Assembly (NCBI GenBank): GCA_009926195.1
Contig: RFPK01000117.1
Span: 1 to 6,540, forward strand
Source of the DNA: Synechococcaceae bacterium WB4_1_0192
Lineage (GTDB): Bacteria; Cyanobacteriota; Cyanobacteriia; PCC-6307; Cyanobiaceae
Reading direction: 5' to 3'
DNA length: 6,540 nucleotides
The first letter of the stretch is position 1; each line of letters opens with the position of its first letter. The notes below the pieces were generated by a model. That model searched no databases. It was not told the DNA's origin and saw only the letters and a list, made by a program, of their open reading frames with translations. Positions 1 to 5,654 of the stretch are shown here, piece by piece. The position numbers and the translations under genes are program-made.

Positions 1-913
1 AGATCAGCACCCCCGGTGCCTCAGCCAACTCCGGCAGCGCGGGGCCCGGCGCCCGACGCAGGGGCTGGCCTGACTGCTGCACTCGCGCCTGGGTGATCAG
101 TTCAGCGGCCGCCTCACCATGCTGCTCGCCATGGACCGCCAGAGCCTCGGCCAGGCGCTGCGGATCAGCCGCAGCCAGCTGAGCCAACCGGTCGATGCCC
201 TCCCCCACCAACATCTCGCGCCGCCGCGCCCCGATGCCGCTCACCTCGCTGAGGTGGCCCTCCGCCGCCGCCTGCTGATCACAGGCCAGCCGCCAGCCAC
301 AGAGCACGCATTTCTTGCGATCCGCCACCAGCGGAGGCGGCTGGGGCCGGGCCAGATCATCAGCCAGCCTCAACAACGCTTCATCGAGCTGACGGGGCAG
401 GCTCCCGGCCAGCGGCAACACCTCCTGCTGCAGGCTGCGGCCGACGCCATTCAGCACCAGGCCATGGGGCACGGGCGCCGCCTGCTCGTCGGCCAGCAGC
501 CGCCCCCAGAGCGCCAGGACCAGGCGATGCTCACGGGTGGTGCGGCGCCCCTGTCGGTAGAGCACCGGGCGGTAGGCATGCGCCCCCCAGCGACTGGAGC
601 CGGGAATCCGCTGCAGCAGCGGCGGATGGGCCTCCAAGCGCAGACCGCCGGGGAAGGCCGGCGCCGCAGGGCCGGGGCCGCGCAGGCGCAGACCCACCAG
701 GGCCAGCGCGCCGGCGCGGGCGGCCGCCTCACCGCGCTGCGGGCGCTGGGGGAAGAGGGTGGAGAAACTGCGACGCTGCTCATCGAGCTGCAGTTCGCGG
801 TGGGCGGTCCACTGGCGCTGACCTGGCTCGCCGTAGCGATCGAGCCAGGCGCGGCGCTTGCAGCGCAGCCAGCTGCGCAGCAGCCGGTCGGTGAGCAGGA
901 TCTCGGTGGACAC
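1..913 (-). CDS. TM0106-type RecB-like putative nuclease, N-terminal part (cut by left edge)
   Basis: Reading the minus strand from a GTG at 913 gives about 304 uninterrupted codons that run off the window. Visible in order: an N-terminal LTDRLLRSWLRCKRRAWLD segment (residues 7-25, Cys18); a body at residues 30-190; a cysteine cluster KKCVLCGWRLAC with Cys202, Cys205 and Cys211; and a helix-hairpin-helix-like LSEVSGIGARRREML (221-235). The pattern of one early Cys plus three late Cys is that of Cas4/AddB-type nucleases, where it binds a 4Fe-4S cluster. In TM0106-family proteins an RNase H-like exonuclease domain usually follows; the last visible residues (APGVLI) would lie at its start, but that domain is outside the window. 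I see no lysine between residues 19 and 200, so a normal PD-(D/E)XK site is doubtful. A second in-frame GTG at 922 is possible; 913 was chosen for its nearby GGTGA. The gene is divergent from the phosphohexomutase. The family assignment is from memory of cyanobacterial homologues. The cellular role (DNA or RNA processing) is unknown. Confidence 0.82.
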   Translation of the reverse strand, partial: MSTEILLTDRLLRSWLRCKRRAWLDRYGEPGQRQWTAHRELQLDEQRRSFSTLFPQRPQRGEAAARAGALALVGLRLRGPGPAAPAFPGGLRLEAHPPLLQRIPGSSRWGAHAYRPVLYRQGRRTTREHRLVLALWGRLLADEQAAPVPHGLVLNGVGRSLQQEVLPLAGSLPRQLDEALLRLADDLARPQPPPLVADRKKCVLCGWRLACDQQAAAEGHLSEVSGIGARRREMLVGEGIDRLAQLAAADPQRLAEALAVHGEQHGEAAAELITQARVQQSGQPLRRAPGPALPELAEAPGVLI

Positions 914-991
914 GGGTTTCACCGTAGGCGGACCCCTGCCGTGGGCGCCCCGACTGCTGGCACGATCAGTAGATCCAGCGCCCCTGCACCG
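914..991. other. Divergent intergenic region between nuclease and phosphohexomutase
   Basis: These 78 bases separate two divergently transcribed genes and must hold the 5' leaders of both, and probably their promoters. I see no convincing -35/-10 pair on either strand and no clear inverted repeat. There is also no good Shine-Dalgarno before the phosphohexomutase ATG, where the sequence is C-rich. Confidence 0.5.
919..923 (-). promoter_or_regulatory. Candidate ribosome binding site of the RecB-like nuclease
   Basis: The minus strand reads GGTGA here, five bases before the GTG at 913-911. It overlaps the alternative in-frame GTG at 922-920, so the choice of start decides whether this is a Shine-Dalgarno sequence or coding. 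The match to the anti-SD is only partial. Confidence 0.35.
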
Positions 992-2458
992 ATGGCATCC
1001 GCGCCCCTGCCCCTGGAGGCCAGCCCGATCGCCTTCGGCACCGATGGCTGGCGCGGCATCCTCGGGGTCGACATCACGGTGGAACGCCTGCTGCCGGTGG
1101 CGGCGGCCTCAGCCCGTGAGCTGGAGTTCTCGGCGCCGGAGGGGCTGAACAGCCGCGAGATCGTGATCGGCTACGACCGCCGCTTCCTCGCACCGGAGCT
1201 GGCCGAGGCAATCTGCAGCGCCGTACGCGGCGCCGACCTGGTGCCGGTGCTGGCGGAGGCCCCGATTCCGACCCCGGCCGCCAGCTGGGCGGTGGTGGAG
1301 CGGCAGGCGCTCGGCGCCCTGGTGATCACCGCCAGTCACAACCCGCCGGAATGGCTGGGCCTGAAGATCAAGGGCCCGTTCGGCGGTTCCGTGGAGGGCG
1401 ACTTCACCCAACGGGTGGAGCGCCGCCTGGAGGCGGGCGGCATCACCGTGCCGATCAGAGGCGACACGCTGCGCTTCGATGCCTTCGGCACCTACCTGGC
1501 GGGCCTGAAGGCCAAGGTTGACACCGCGGCCCTCAGCGCCGGCCTGGAGCGCCTGGGACTGCAGGTGATCGTCGATCCGATGCACGGCTCAGCCGCCGGC
1601 GGCCTCAGCCGGCTGCTGGAGGGAGCCTCCGCCAGCGACCACCTACGCGAAATCCGCAGCAAGCGCGACCCACTGTTCGGCGGCAACCCACCCGAACCAC
1701 TGGCCCCCTACCTGGGTGAGCTGATCGCCGAGGTGCGCGCCTCCACCCTGGCCGGGCGGCCGGCGGTGGGAATCGTGTTCGACGGCGACGGCGACCGCAT
1801 CGCCGCCGTGGATGAGCAGGGCCGCTTCTGCAGCACCCAGCTGCTGATGCCCCTGTTCATCGACCACCTGGCACGGGCCCGCCAGCTGCCGGGGACGGTG
1901 ATCAAGACGGTGAGCGGCTCCGATCTGATGCAGCTGGTGGCCGAGGGCCTGGGCCGACCCGTGCAGGAGAAGGCGGTGGGCTTCAAGTACATCGCCGCCG
2001 AGATGCTGGCCGGCGAGGTGCTGGTGGGCGGCGAGGAATCGGGCGGTGTGGGCTTCGGCATGCACCTGCCCGAGCGCGACGCCCTGTTTGCGGCGCTGCT
2101 GCTGATCGAAGCCCTGGTGGAGGGCGGTGTGCCCCTGGGCCAGCGGATCGATGCGCTGCAGCAGGCCCATGGCGGCGCCGCCGCCTACGACCGCCTCGAC
2201 CTGCGCCTGCCGGACATGGCCAGCCGCCGCCGGCTGGAGGAGCTGCTGGCTGCAGCTCCTCCCTCCGAGGTGGCCGGCGCAGCGGTGCAGGAGGTGATCC
2301 GCACCGATGGCGTCAAGCTGCGCCTCGGCCCCAGCCACTGGCTGATGCTGCGCTTCTCCGGCACCGAACCGCTGCTGCGGCTGTATTGCGAAGCCCCCAG
2401 CGAGGCGCGGGTGGCCGAGGTGCTCGCCTGGGCCCGGCAGCTGGCAGACGCGGTCTGA
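992..2458 (+). CDS. Phosphoglucomutase/phosphomannomutase family protein (alpha-D-phosphohexomutase)
   Basis: This 488-residue enzyme would interconvert hexose 1-phosphate and 6-phosphate (glucose and/or mannose) in the cytoplasm, feeding glycogen, nucleotide-sugar and surface polysaccharide synthesis. All four family landmarks are present: N-terminal FGTDGWRG (15-22); the phosphoserine loop TASHNP with Ser115; the Mg-binding DGDGDR (264-269); the sugar loop GEESGG (347-352); and the C-terminal phosphate-binding RFSGTEP (454-460). Length and domain order are normal and there is no sign of damage. The GEESGG loop fits dual glucose/mannose enzymes, but substrate preference cannot be settled from sequence. 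The frame is open upstream to an ATG at 119, giving a nominal 779 codons. The first 291 of these lie antisense to the nuclease and resemble no protein, while family homology begins just after the ATG at 992, so I place the start there. No strong Shine-Dalgarno precedes it. Confidence 0.95.
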   Translation: MASAPLPLEASPIAFGTDGWRGILGVDITVERLLPVAAASARELEFSAPEGLNSREIVIGYDRRFLAPELAEAICSAVRGADLVPVLAEAPIPTPAASWAVVERQALGALVITASHNPPEWLGLKIKGPFGGSVEGDFTQRVERRLEAGGITVPIRGDTLRFDAFGTYLAGLKAKVDTAALSAGLERLGLQVIVDPMHGSAAGGLSRLLEGASASDHLREIRSKRDPLFGGNPPEPLAPYLGELIAEVRASTLAGRPAVGIVFDGDGDRIAAVDEQGRFCSTQLLMPLFIDHLARARQLPGTVIKTVSGSDLMQLVAEGLGRPVQEKAVGFKYIAAEMLAGEVLVGGEESGGVGFGMHLPERDALFAALLLIEALVEGGVPLGQRIDALQQAHGGAAAYDRLDLRLPDMASRRRLEELLAAAPPSEVAGAAVQEVIRTDGVKLRLGPSHWLMLRFSGTEPLLRLYCEAPSEARVAEVLAWARQLADAV

Positions 2459-2480
2459 GCGCGGCCGATTGCCAGGCCGG

Positions 2481-2505
2481 GTTCCGCTTTCCAGACTGCG
2501 GGAAC
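2481..2505 (+). other. Imperfect hairpin between phosphohexomutase and lipase genes
   Basis: GTTCCGC (2481-2487) can pair with GCGGGAAC (2498-2505), leaving one bulged G and a 10-base loop. No T-run follows, so it is not a canonical intrinsic terminator. It may be an attenuating or mRNA-stabilising structure in the 68-base gap, or chance in GC-rich DNA. Confidence 0.25.
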
Positions 2506-2526
2506 GCCTTCAGGATTGAGCACGTC

Positions 2527-3900
2527 ATGGCTGAAGAGACGCCGACCAGAACCAGCGTCCAGGATCCAGCACTCGGAACGATCATCGTCGAGACGATCGG
2601 CAAACCGAGCGCCAGCGAGCTCAATCAGGCGATCAGCGATCCGATCGAGGCGATCTCTTATGCCAGCACGTACCAATTCTTCAACGAAAATAATCTGCTG
2701 ACGCCGTTCGATGCCTCCTCGATGGGGGCCAGCAACGGCGTCGATCTTTATCGCCTGACCTATACGACGAGGATTCCTGGATCCGGGCGCGAGGAGAGCG
2801 TCAGCGGCCTGCTGGCGATTCCGCAGCTCGATCCAGCACGGGCACTGCCGATGGTGTCGTGGCAGCACGGCACCCTGTTTGAGCCCGATGAAGCACCCTC
2901 CTGCATCTACAAGGAGCAGGTGCTCAACAGGAGCCCAGCCGGCCTGCCCCGCAGCATCGAAACGCTCTGCAATGTGGTCGCCCTGGCCGGTAACGGCTAC
3001 ATCGTGGCGGCCGCGGATTATATCGGCAACGGCGTCTCCAAACCCGGGCAGGCCTTCGCGCGCAAGGACATCACCGTTCAGACCATTCAGGACATGCTGG
3101 CCGCCTCAGAGGCGGTGCTGCAGCACCTGAGCCGCCGCCGCCGCGAGCTGTTTCTGCATGGCTGGTCCCAGGGGGGACTGAACACCCTCTGGCTGGCACA
3201 CGCCCTGCAGGACAACCCCCACTGGAGCCCCACCCGGGTGAGCACCGTCAGCGCGCCCTCGAACCTGCCACGCATCTGCCGCTACTGGCTGAACAACTTC
3301 GGCGGCGATCCCACCTGGGTGACACCGGTTGTCTCGATCCTGCTCGGTGCCTACGAAACCTATGGCGGCATTGAGAACCTGATCAGCCAGGCAATCCAGG
3401 AGCAGTACCAGGACTGCTGCCGTGCCATTTACGCCAAGGAGTACGACTGGAACCTCGTGAATTGGATGCATAGCAATCCGATTCGCTTCCCCCAGGACCC
3501 AGCAATGCCCGGCATCAGACTGCCGGCGAAAGGTCGCGACATGATCAAAGAAGCATTCCTGGATGCGTACAACCAGGACACGGGCGAGTTCTATACGCAG
3601 ATCAGCAACAACACCGCCCTGCAGGGCCCCTTCACCATGCCCTGCCGTTTCTATGGCGGCCTCTCCGACACCGTGGTGCCGCCCTGGAGTTCGATCACCT
3701 ACCTGGAGGAACAGCAGCGCCTCCATGGCCAGCCGCTCGGCACCGGCATCCTCGTGGACCAGCTGATCCCGATGACGGCCGATCGGGTCGGCAAGGCCGG
3801 GGCCACGCACCGCAGCACCTTCCTGGCCAGCCTGTTCGATCCGGGCTTGAGCGTGCGGCGGTGGTTTGATGAGGCCCTCGAGCCCTCCCCTTCAGCCTGA
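2527..3900 (+). CDS. Alpha/beta-hydrolase, lipase/esterase type
   Basis: This 457-residue protein carries a complete alpha/beta-hydrolase signature. An oxyanion-type WQHG lies at 113-115 (His114-Gly115), the nucleophile elbow is GWSQG with Ser214, a likely acid is Asp381 in YGGLSDTVVPP, and a likely catalytic His is His428 in KAGATHRST. The order and spacing of Ser, Asp and His fit the fold, and the SWQHGT...GWSQGG pattern recalls secretory-lipase-like bacterial and fungal enzymes. The substrate is unknown; an ester or acyl lipid is the natural guess. The N-terminus (MAEETPTRTS) shows no signal peptide or membrane helix, so the protein is cytoplasmic or exported by another route. The start is the ATG at 2527, with AGGA eleven bases upstream; earlier in-frame codons overlap the phosphohexomutase and look non-coding. 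The gene ends 4 bases before rdgB, suggesting co-transcription. Parts are much less GC-rich than the neighbours (28 of 60 bases at 2641-2700), which may indicate acquisition. Confidence 0.88.
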   Translation: MAEETPTRTSVQDPALGTIIVETIGKPSASELNQAISDPIEAISYASTYQFFNENNLLTPFDASSMGASNGVDLYRLTYTTRIPGSGREESVSGLLAIPQLDPARALPMVSWQHGTLFEPDEAPSCIYKEQVLNRSPAGLPRSIETLCNVVALAGNGYIVAAADYIGNGVSKPGQAFARKDITVQTIQDMLAASEAVLQHLSRRRRELFLHGWSQGGLNTLWLAHALQDNPHWSPTRVSTVSAPSNLPRICRYWLNNFGGDPTWVTPVVSILLGAYETYGGIENLISQAIQEQYQDCCRAIYAKEYDWNLVNWMHSNPIRFPQDPAMPGIRLPAKGRDMIKEAFLDAYNQDTGEFYTQISNNTALQGPFTMPCRFYGGLSDTVVPPWSSITYLEEQQRLHGQPLGTGILVDQLIPMTADRVGKAGATHRSTFLASLFDPGLSVRRWFDEALEPSPSA

Positions 3901-3904
3901 GCCC

Positions 3905-4504
3905 ATGGAACTGGTGATCGCCAGTGGCAATGCCGGCAAGGTGCGCGAATTCGGCGCCCTGCTGGCCGACCTGCCGCTTCAGACCCGGGCCCAGCCCGAG
4001 GGCCTCGCGGTGGAGGAAACCGGCAACACCTTTGCCGCCAACGCTCGCCTCAAGGCCGAGGCGGTGGCCCGCGCCACCGGCTGCTGGGCCCTGGCCGACG
4101 ACTCCGGCCTGGGCGTGGAGGCCCTCGGCGGCGCCCCCGGCGTGCACTCGGCCCGCTACGCCGACAGCGACGCGGCGCGGATCGAGCGGCTGCTGCGCGA
4201 ACTGGAGGCCGCCGGTGCCCACACCGCCGCGACCCGCGGCGCCCGGTTCACGGCGGCCCTGGCCCTGGCCAATCCCGAAGGTGAGGTGGTGCTGGCGGTG
4301 GAGGGCCACTGCCCCGGCGTGATCCTGGACGCCCCCCGCGGCGAGGGGGGCTTTGGCTACGACCCGGTGTTCTTCGTGCCGGAGCTGGGGCTGAGCTTTG
4401 CGGAGATGGACAAGGCGCAGAAGGCCGCCTGCGGCCACCGCGGCCGCGCCTTCGCGGCGCTGCGGCCGCAGCTGCAGGCGCTGCTGGCTCAGGAGAGGCA
4501 ATAA
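3905..4504 (+). CDS. rdgB: Non-canonical purine NTP pyrophosphatase (RdgB/HAM1 family)
   Basis: RdgB hydrolyses dITP, XTP/dXTP and related deaminated purine nucleoside triphosphates to the monophosphate and pyrophosphate, keeping them out of DNA and RNA. The 199-residue product matches the family's usual length. Landmarks are the N-terminal SGNAGK (7-12), which begins the nucleotide-binding site; LADDSGL with Asp65 and Asp66, the region of the catalytic and metal-binding acids; GGFGYDP (148-154); and a C-terminal GHRG with His178, preceded by Lys170 and Lys173. The ATG at 3905 was chosen because homology begins immediately after it. The frame's earlier ATG at 3866 would overlap the lipase and add non-homologous residues. 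The gene starts 4 bases after the lipase stop, with only a GAG within that stop context as a weak ribosome-binding element, so coupling is likely. Its last 16 bases overlap the end of the convergent SIMPL gene. Confidence 0.96.
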   Translation: MELVIASGNAGKVREFGALLADLPLQTRAQPEGLAVEETGNTFAANARLKAEAVARATGCWALADDSGLGVEALGGAPGVHSARYADSDAARIERLLRELEAAGAHTAATRGARFTAALALANPEGEVVLAVEGHCPGVILDAPRGEGGFGYDPVFFVPELGLSFAEMDKAQKAACGHRGRAFAALRPQLQALLAQERQ

Positions 4505-5238
4505 TCCAGCGCCAGGCTGAGGCTGCGCTCCGGCGCCGGTGCCTCCTCGGGGTTGAAGCTGGCGGCAGCCATGCGGGCATAGGGCATCGGCCGGGGGGTG
4601 CCACCGCTGCGCTGGTCGATGCGCAGCAGTTGCACGCGCTGCAACCCCAGGGCCTGGGCAGTGAGATCAGCCTGCCGGCGGCCTTCAGCGAGGGCCTGGC
4701 GCAGCAGCGACGCCTGGAGATCGCTCGCCGAACGGCCGGCGGCCTGGGCGGTGAAGCCACGCAGGCTCACCCCCGGCAACCGTCCGGCGAGCTGGATCAG
4801 GGCGTCGTAGTTGGCCTTGCGCACCACACCGCCCACCGAGGTGCTGGCGTGCTCACGCACCGGGGTGGCACCCAGGCCGGTGCCGCCACCGCTGCGGTAG
4901 GTGGTGGGAGCAGGGATCGTCAGGTCGCCGCTCACCAAGGGCTGTAGGGCCGTGCGCAGCTGGGTCAGACGGCTGTTCAGCAACGCCATCGCCCCCGCCT
5001 TGCTGGGGGCCTCCGCCTCCAGCCCCAGATCGAAGCGGAAACGATCGAAGGCAGCGCTGCCGCTCTGCTCCACCTGAAGCTGCAGCAGCGTGCCGCCACA
5101 GCGTCCCGGGCCGGCCGGCCCCTCAAAGGCCAGGCTGGCCGACGGCGCCAGGGCAAAACCGGCGAGCGCCGCCAGGCCGAGCGAACGCAGCCGTGCGACG
5201 CGATGGGAGATGCGGATCTGGGCCATGGGCTTGGGCAC
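4489..5238 (-). CDS. Secreted SIMPL (DUF541) domain protein
   Basis: The product (249 residues from GTG, 245 from the in-frame ATG at 5226) begins with a clear signal peptide: basic residues Arg9-Arg18, a hydrophobic core LGLAALAGFALA (20-31) and a likely cleavage after ASLA (34-37). The rest is a SIMPL/DUF541 domain: an early strand rich in alternating polar and hydrophobic residues, the segment QVEQSGSAAFDRFRFDLGLE, a helix with LLNSRLTQLRTAL, a strand with ANYDALIQLAG, and a long helix ALAEGRRQADLTAQALGL before the C-terminus. Such proteins are periplasmic or envelope-associated (for example BP26/YggE relatives); their biochemical activity is not settled. The mature part has exactly two cysteines, Cys47 and Cys247, near its two ends. 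The GTG start is preferred because AAGGA lies ten bases upstream; the ATG has no comparable signal. It is downstream of and co-directional with the YCII gene, 84 bases away, and converges on rdgB. Confidence 0.87.
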   Translation of the reverse strand: MPKPMAQIRISHRVARLRSLGLAALAGFALAPSASLAFEGPAGPGRCGGTLLQLQVEQSGSAAFDRFRFDLGLEAEAPSKAGAMALLNSRLTQLRTALQPLVSGDLTIPAPTTYRSGGGTGLGATPVREHASTSVGGVVRKANYDALIQLAGRLPGVSLRGFTAQAAGRSASDLQASLLRQALAEGRRQADLTAQALGLQRVQLLRIDQRSGGTPRPMPYARMAAASFNPEEAPAPERSLSLALDYCLS

Positions 5239-5322
5239 CGAGGTCGGATCCTTGTTGTAGGTCGAGGACGCGGTGCTGGTGCAACGGGGCTGTAGCCGAT
5301 CGACAACCAGCTGGGACCGGCC
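5239..5322. other. Intergenic region between YCII and SIMPL genes
   Basis: These 84 bases hold the SIMPL ribosome binding site. No small gene is apparent, and I see no convincing terminator or promoter. The SIMPL gene could be read through from YCII or have its own unrecognised promoter. Confidence 0.4.
5249..5253 (-). promoter_or_regulatory. Ribosome binding site supporting the GTG start of the SIMPL gene
   Basis: The minus strand reads AAGGA, ten bases before the GTG at 5238-5236 and 22 bases before the ATG at 5226-5224. This spacing favours the GTG, at the long end of the usual range. Confidence 0.45.
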
Positions 5323-5649
5323 TCAGCCCAACGCCAGATCGCCCACCACCGGCATCCAGCGCTCCAGCCGCCAGTCGACCCCGCCGCTGCGCACCATCGG
5401 GTCGCGGCGCACCAGCCGTTCGGCGGCGGCATGATCAGCCGCCTGCAGCACCAGCAGCCCGCCGCCACCTGGGCGACCCGCCCCGTCCACCAGGTAGCCG
5501 CTGCTGATCACCACACCGGCCGTCCGCAGCTCCGCCACCCAGGCGCGATGCGCCTCCAGGTGAGGCTTCATCGCCGTGTAGGGGCGCAGAAACGTTTCCT
5601 GCTTGATGAACCAGGGCACTGCGGGCGGGGGCAGGGGCACTGGCCCCAT
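5323..5649 (-). CDS. YCII (YciI-like) family protein
   Basis: This 108-residue protein matches the small ferredoxin-like YCII fold. PWFIKQETF starts the first strand (12-20), HRAWVAELRTAGV carries the conserved His34 and helix, SSGYLVD follows (49-55), then a glycine-rich GGGGLLVL strand (61-68), a helix AADHAAAERLVRRDPMV with the family's Asp-Pro (83-84), and a final VDWRLERWMPV strand. YCII proteins are thought to be small enzymes or accessory factors, with a His/Asp pair proposed as catalytic; the substrate here is unknown. The ATG at 5649 lies 5 bases after the carotenoid oxygenase stop. The first eleven residues are proline-rich and unlike the family, and an in-frame GTG at 5619 would give a product starting directly at PWFIK, so the true start may be there. 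Neither site has a clear Shine-Dalgarno. Translation probably depends on the upstream gene. Confidence 0.78.
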   Translation of the reverse strand: MGPVPLPPPAVPWFIKQETFLRPYTAMKPHLEAHRAWVAELRTAGVVISSGYLVDGAGRPGGGGLLVLQAADHAAAERLVRRDPMVRSGGVDWRLERWMPVVGDLALG

Positions 5650-5654
5650 GCTGC

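Noticed and set aside
451..783. 110-codon minus-strand open frame inside the nuclease gene
   Set aside because: It lies in a different frame from the recognisable nuclease translation, is dominated by Ala, Pro, Arg and Trp as expected from shifted GC-rich codons, and shows no family motif.
1..913. Cas4-like cysteine pattern as a hint of a nearby CRISPR-Cas locus
   Set aside because: No direct-repeat array or other cas-like gene is present, and the helix-hairpin-helix and overall layout fit a stand-alone TM0106-type protein better than Cas4.
1643..2338. 231-codon minus-strand open frame opposite the phosphohexomutase
   Set aside because: It is an antisense shadow of a clearly conserved gene, rich in His, Gln, Gly and Ala, with no recognisable domain.
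3106..3810. 234-codon minus-strand open frame opposite the hydrolase
   Set aside because: The plus strand holds a complete catalytic triad in conserved context; the antisense product has no motif and starts without ribosome-binding context.
3695..4501. 268-codon minus-strand open frame opposite the end of the lipase and all of rdgB
   Set aside because: It is antisense to two motif-bearing genes and has a composition typical of shadow frames.
5254..5284. Possible minus-strand promoter for the SIMPL gene: TTGCAC and TACAAC with a 19-base spacer
   Set aside because: Both boxes match the consensus weakly, and a transcript from it would begin after the AAGGA ribosome binding site at 5249-5253.
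5275..5311. Inverted repeat GCTGGT / ACCAGC between YCII and SIMPL
   Set aside because: Only six base pairs around a 25-base loop with no T-run; readily expected by chance in this composition.
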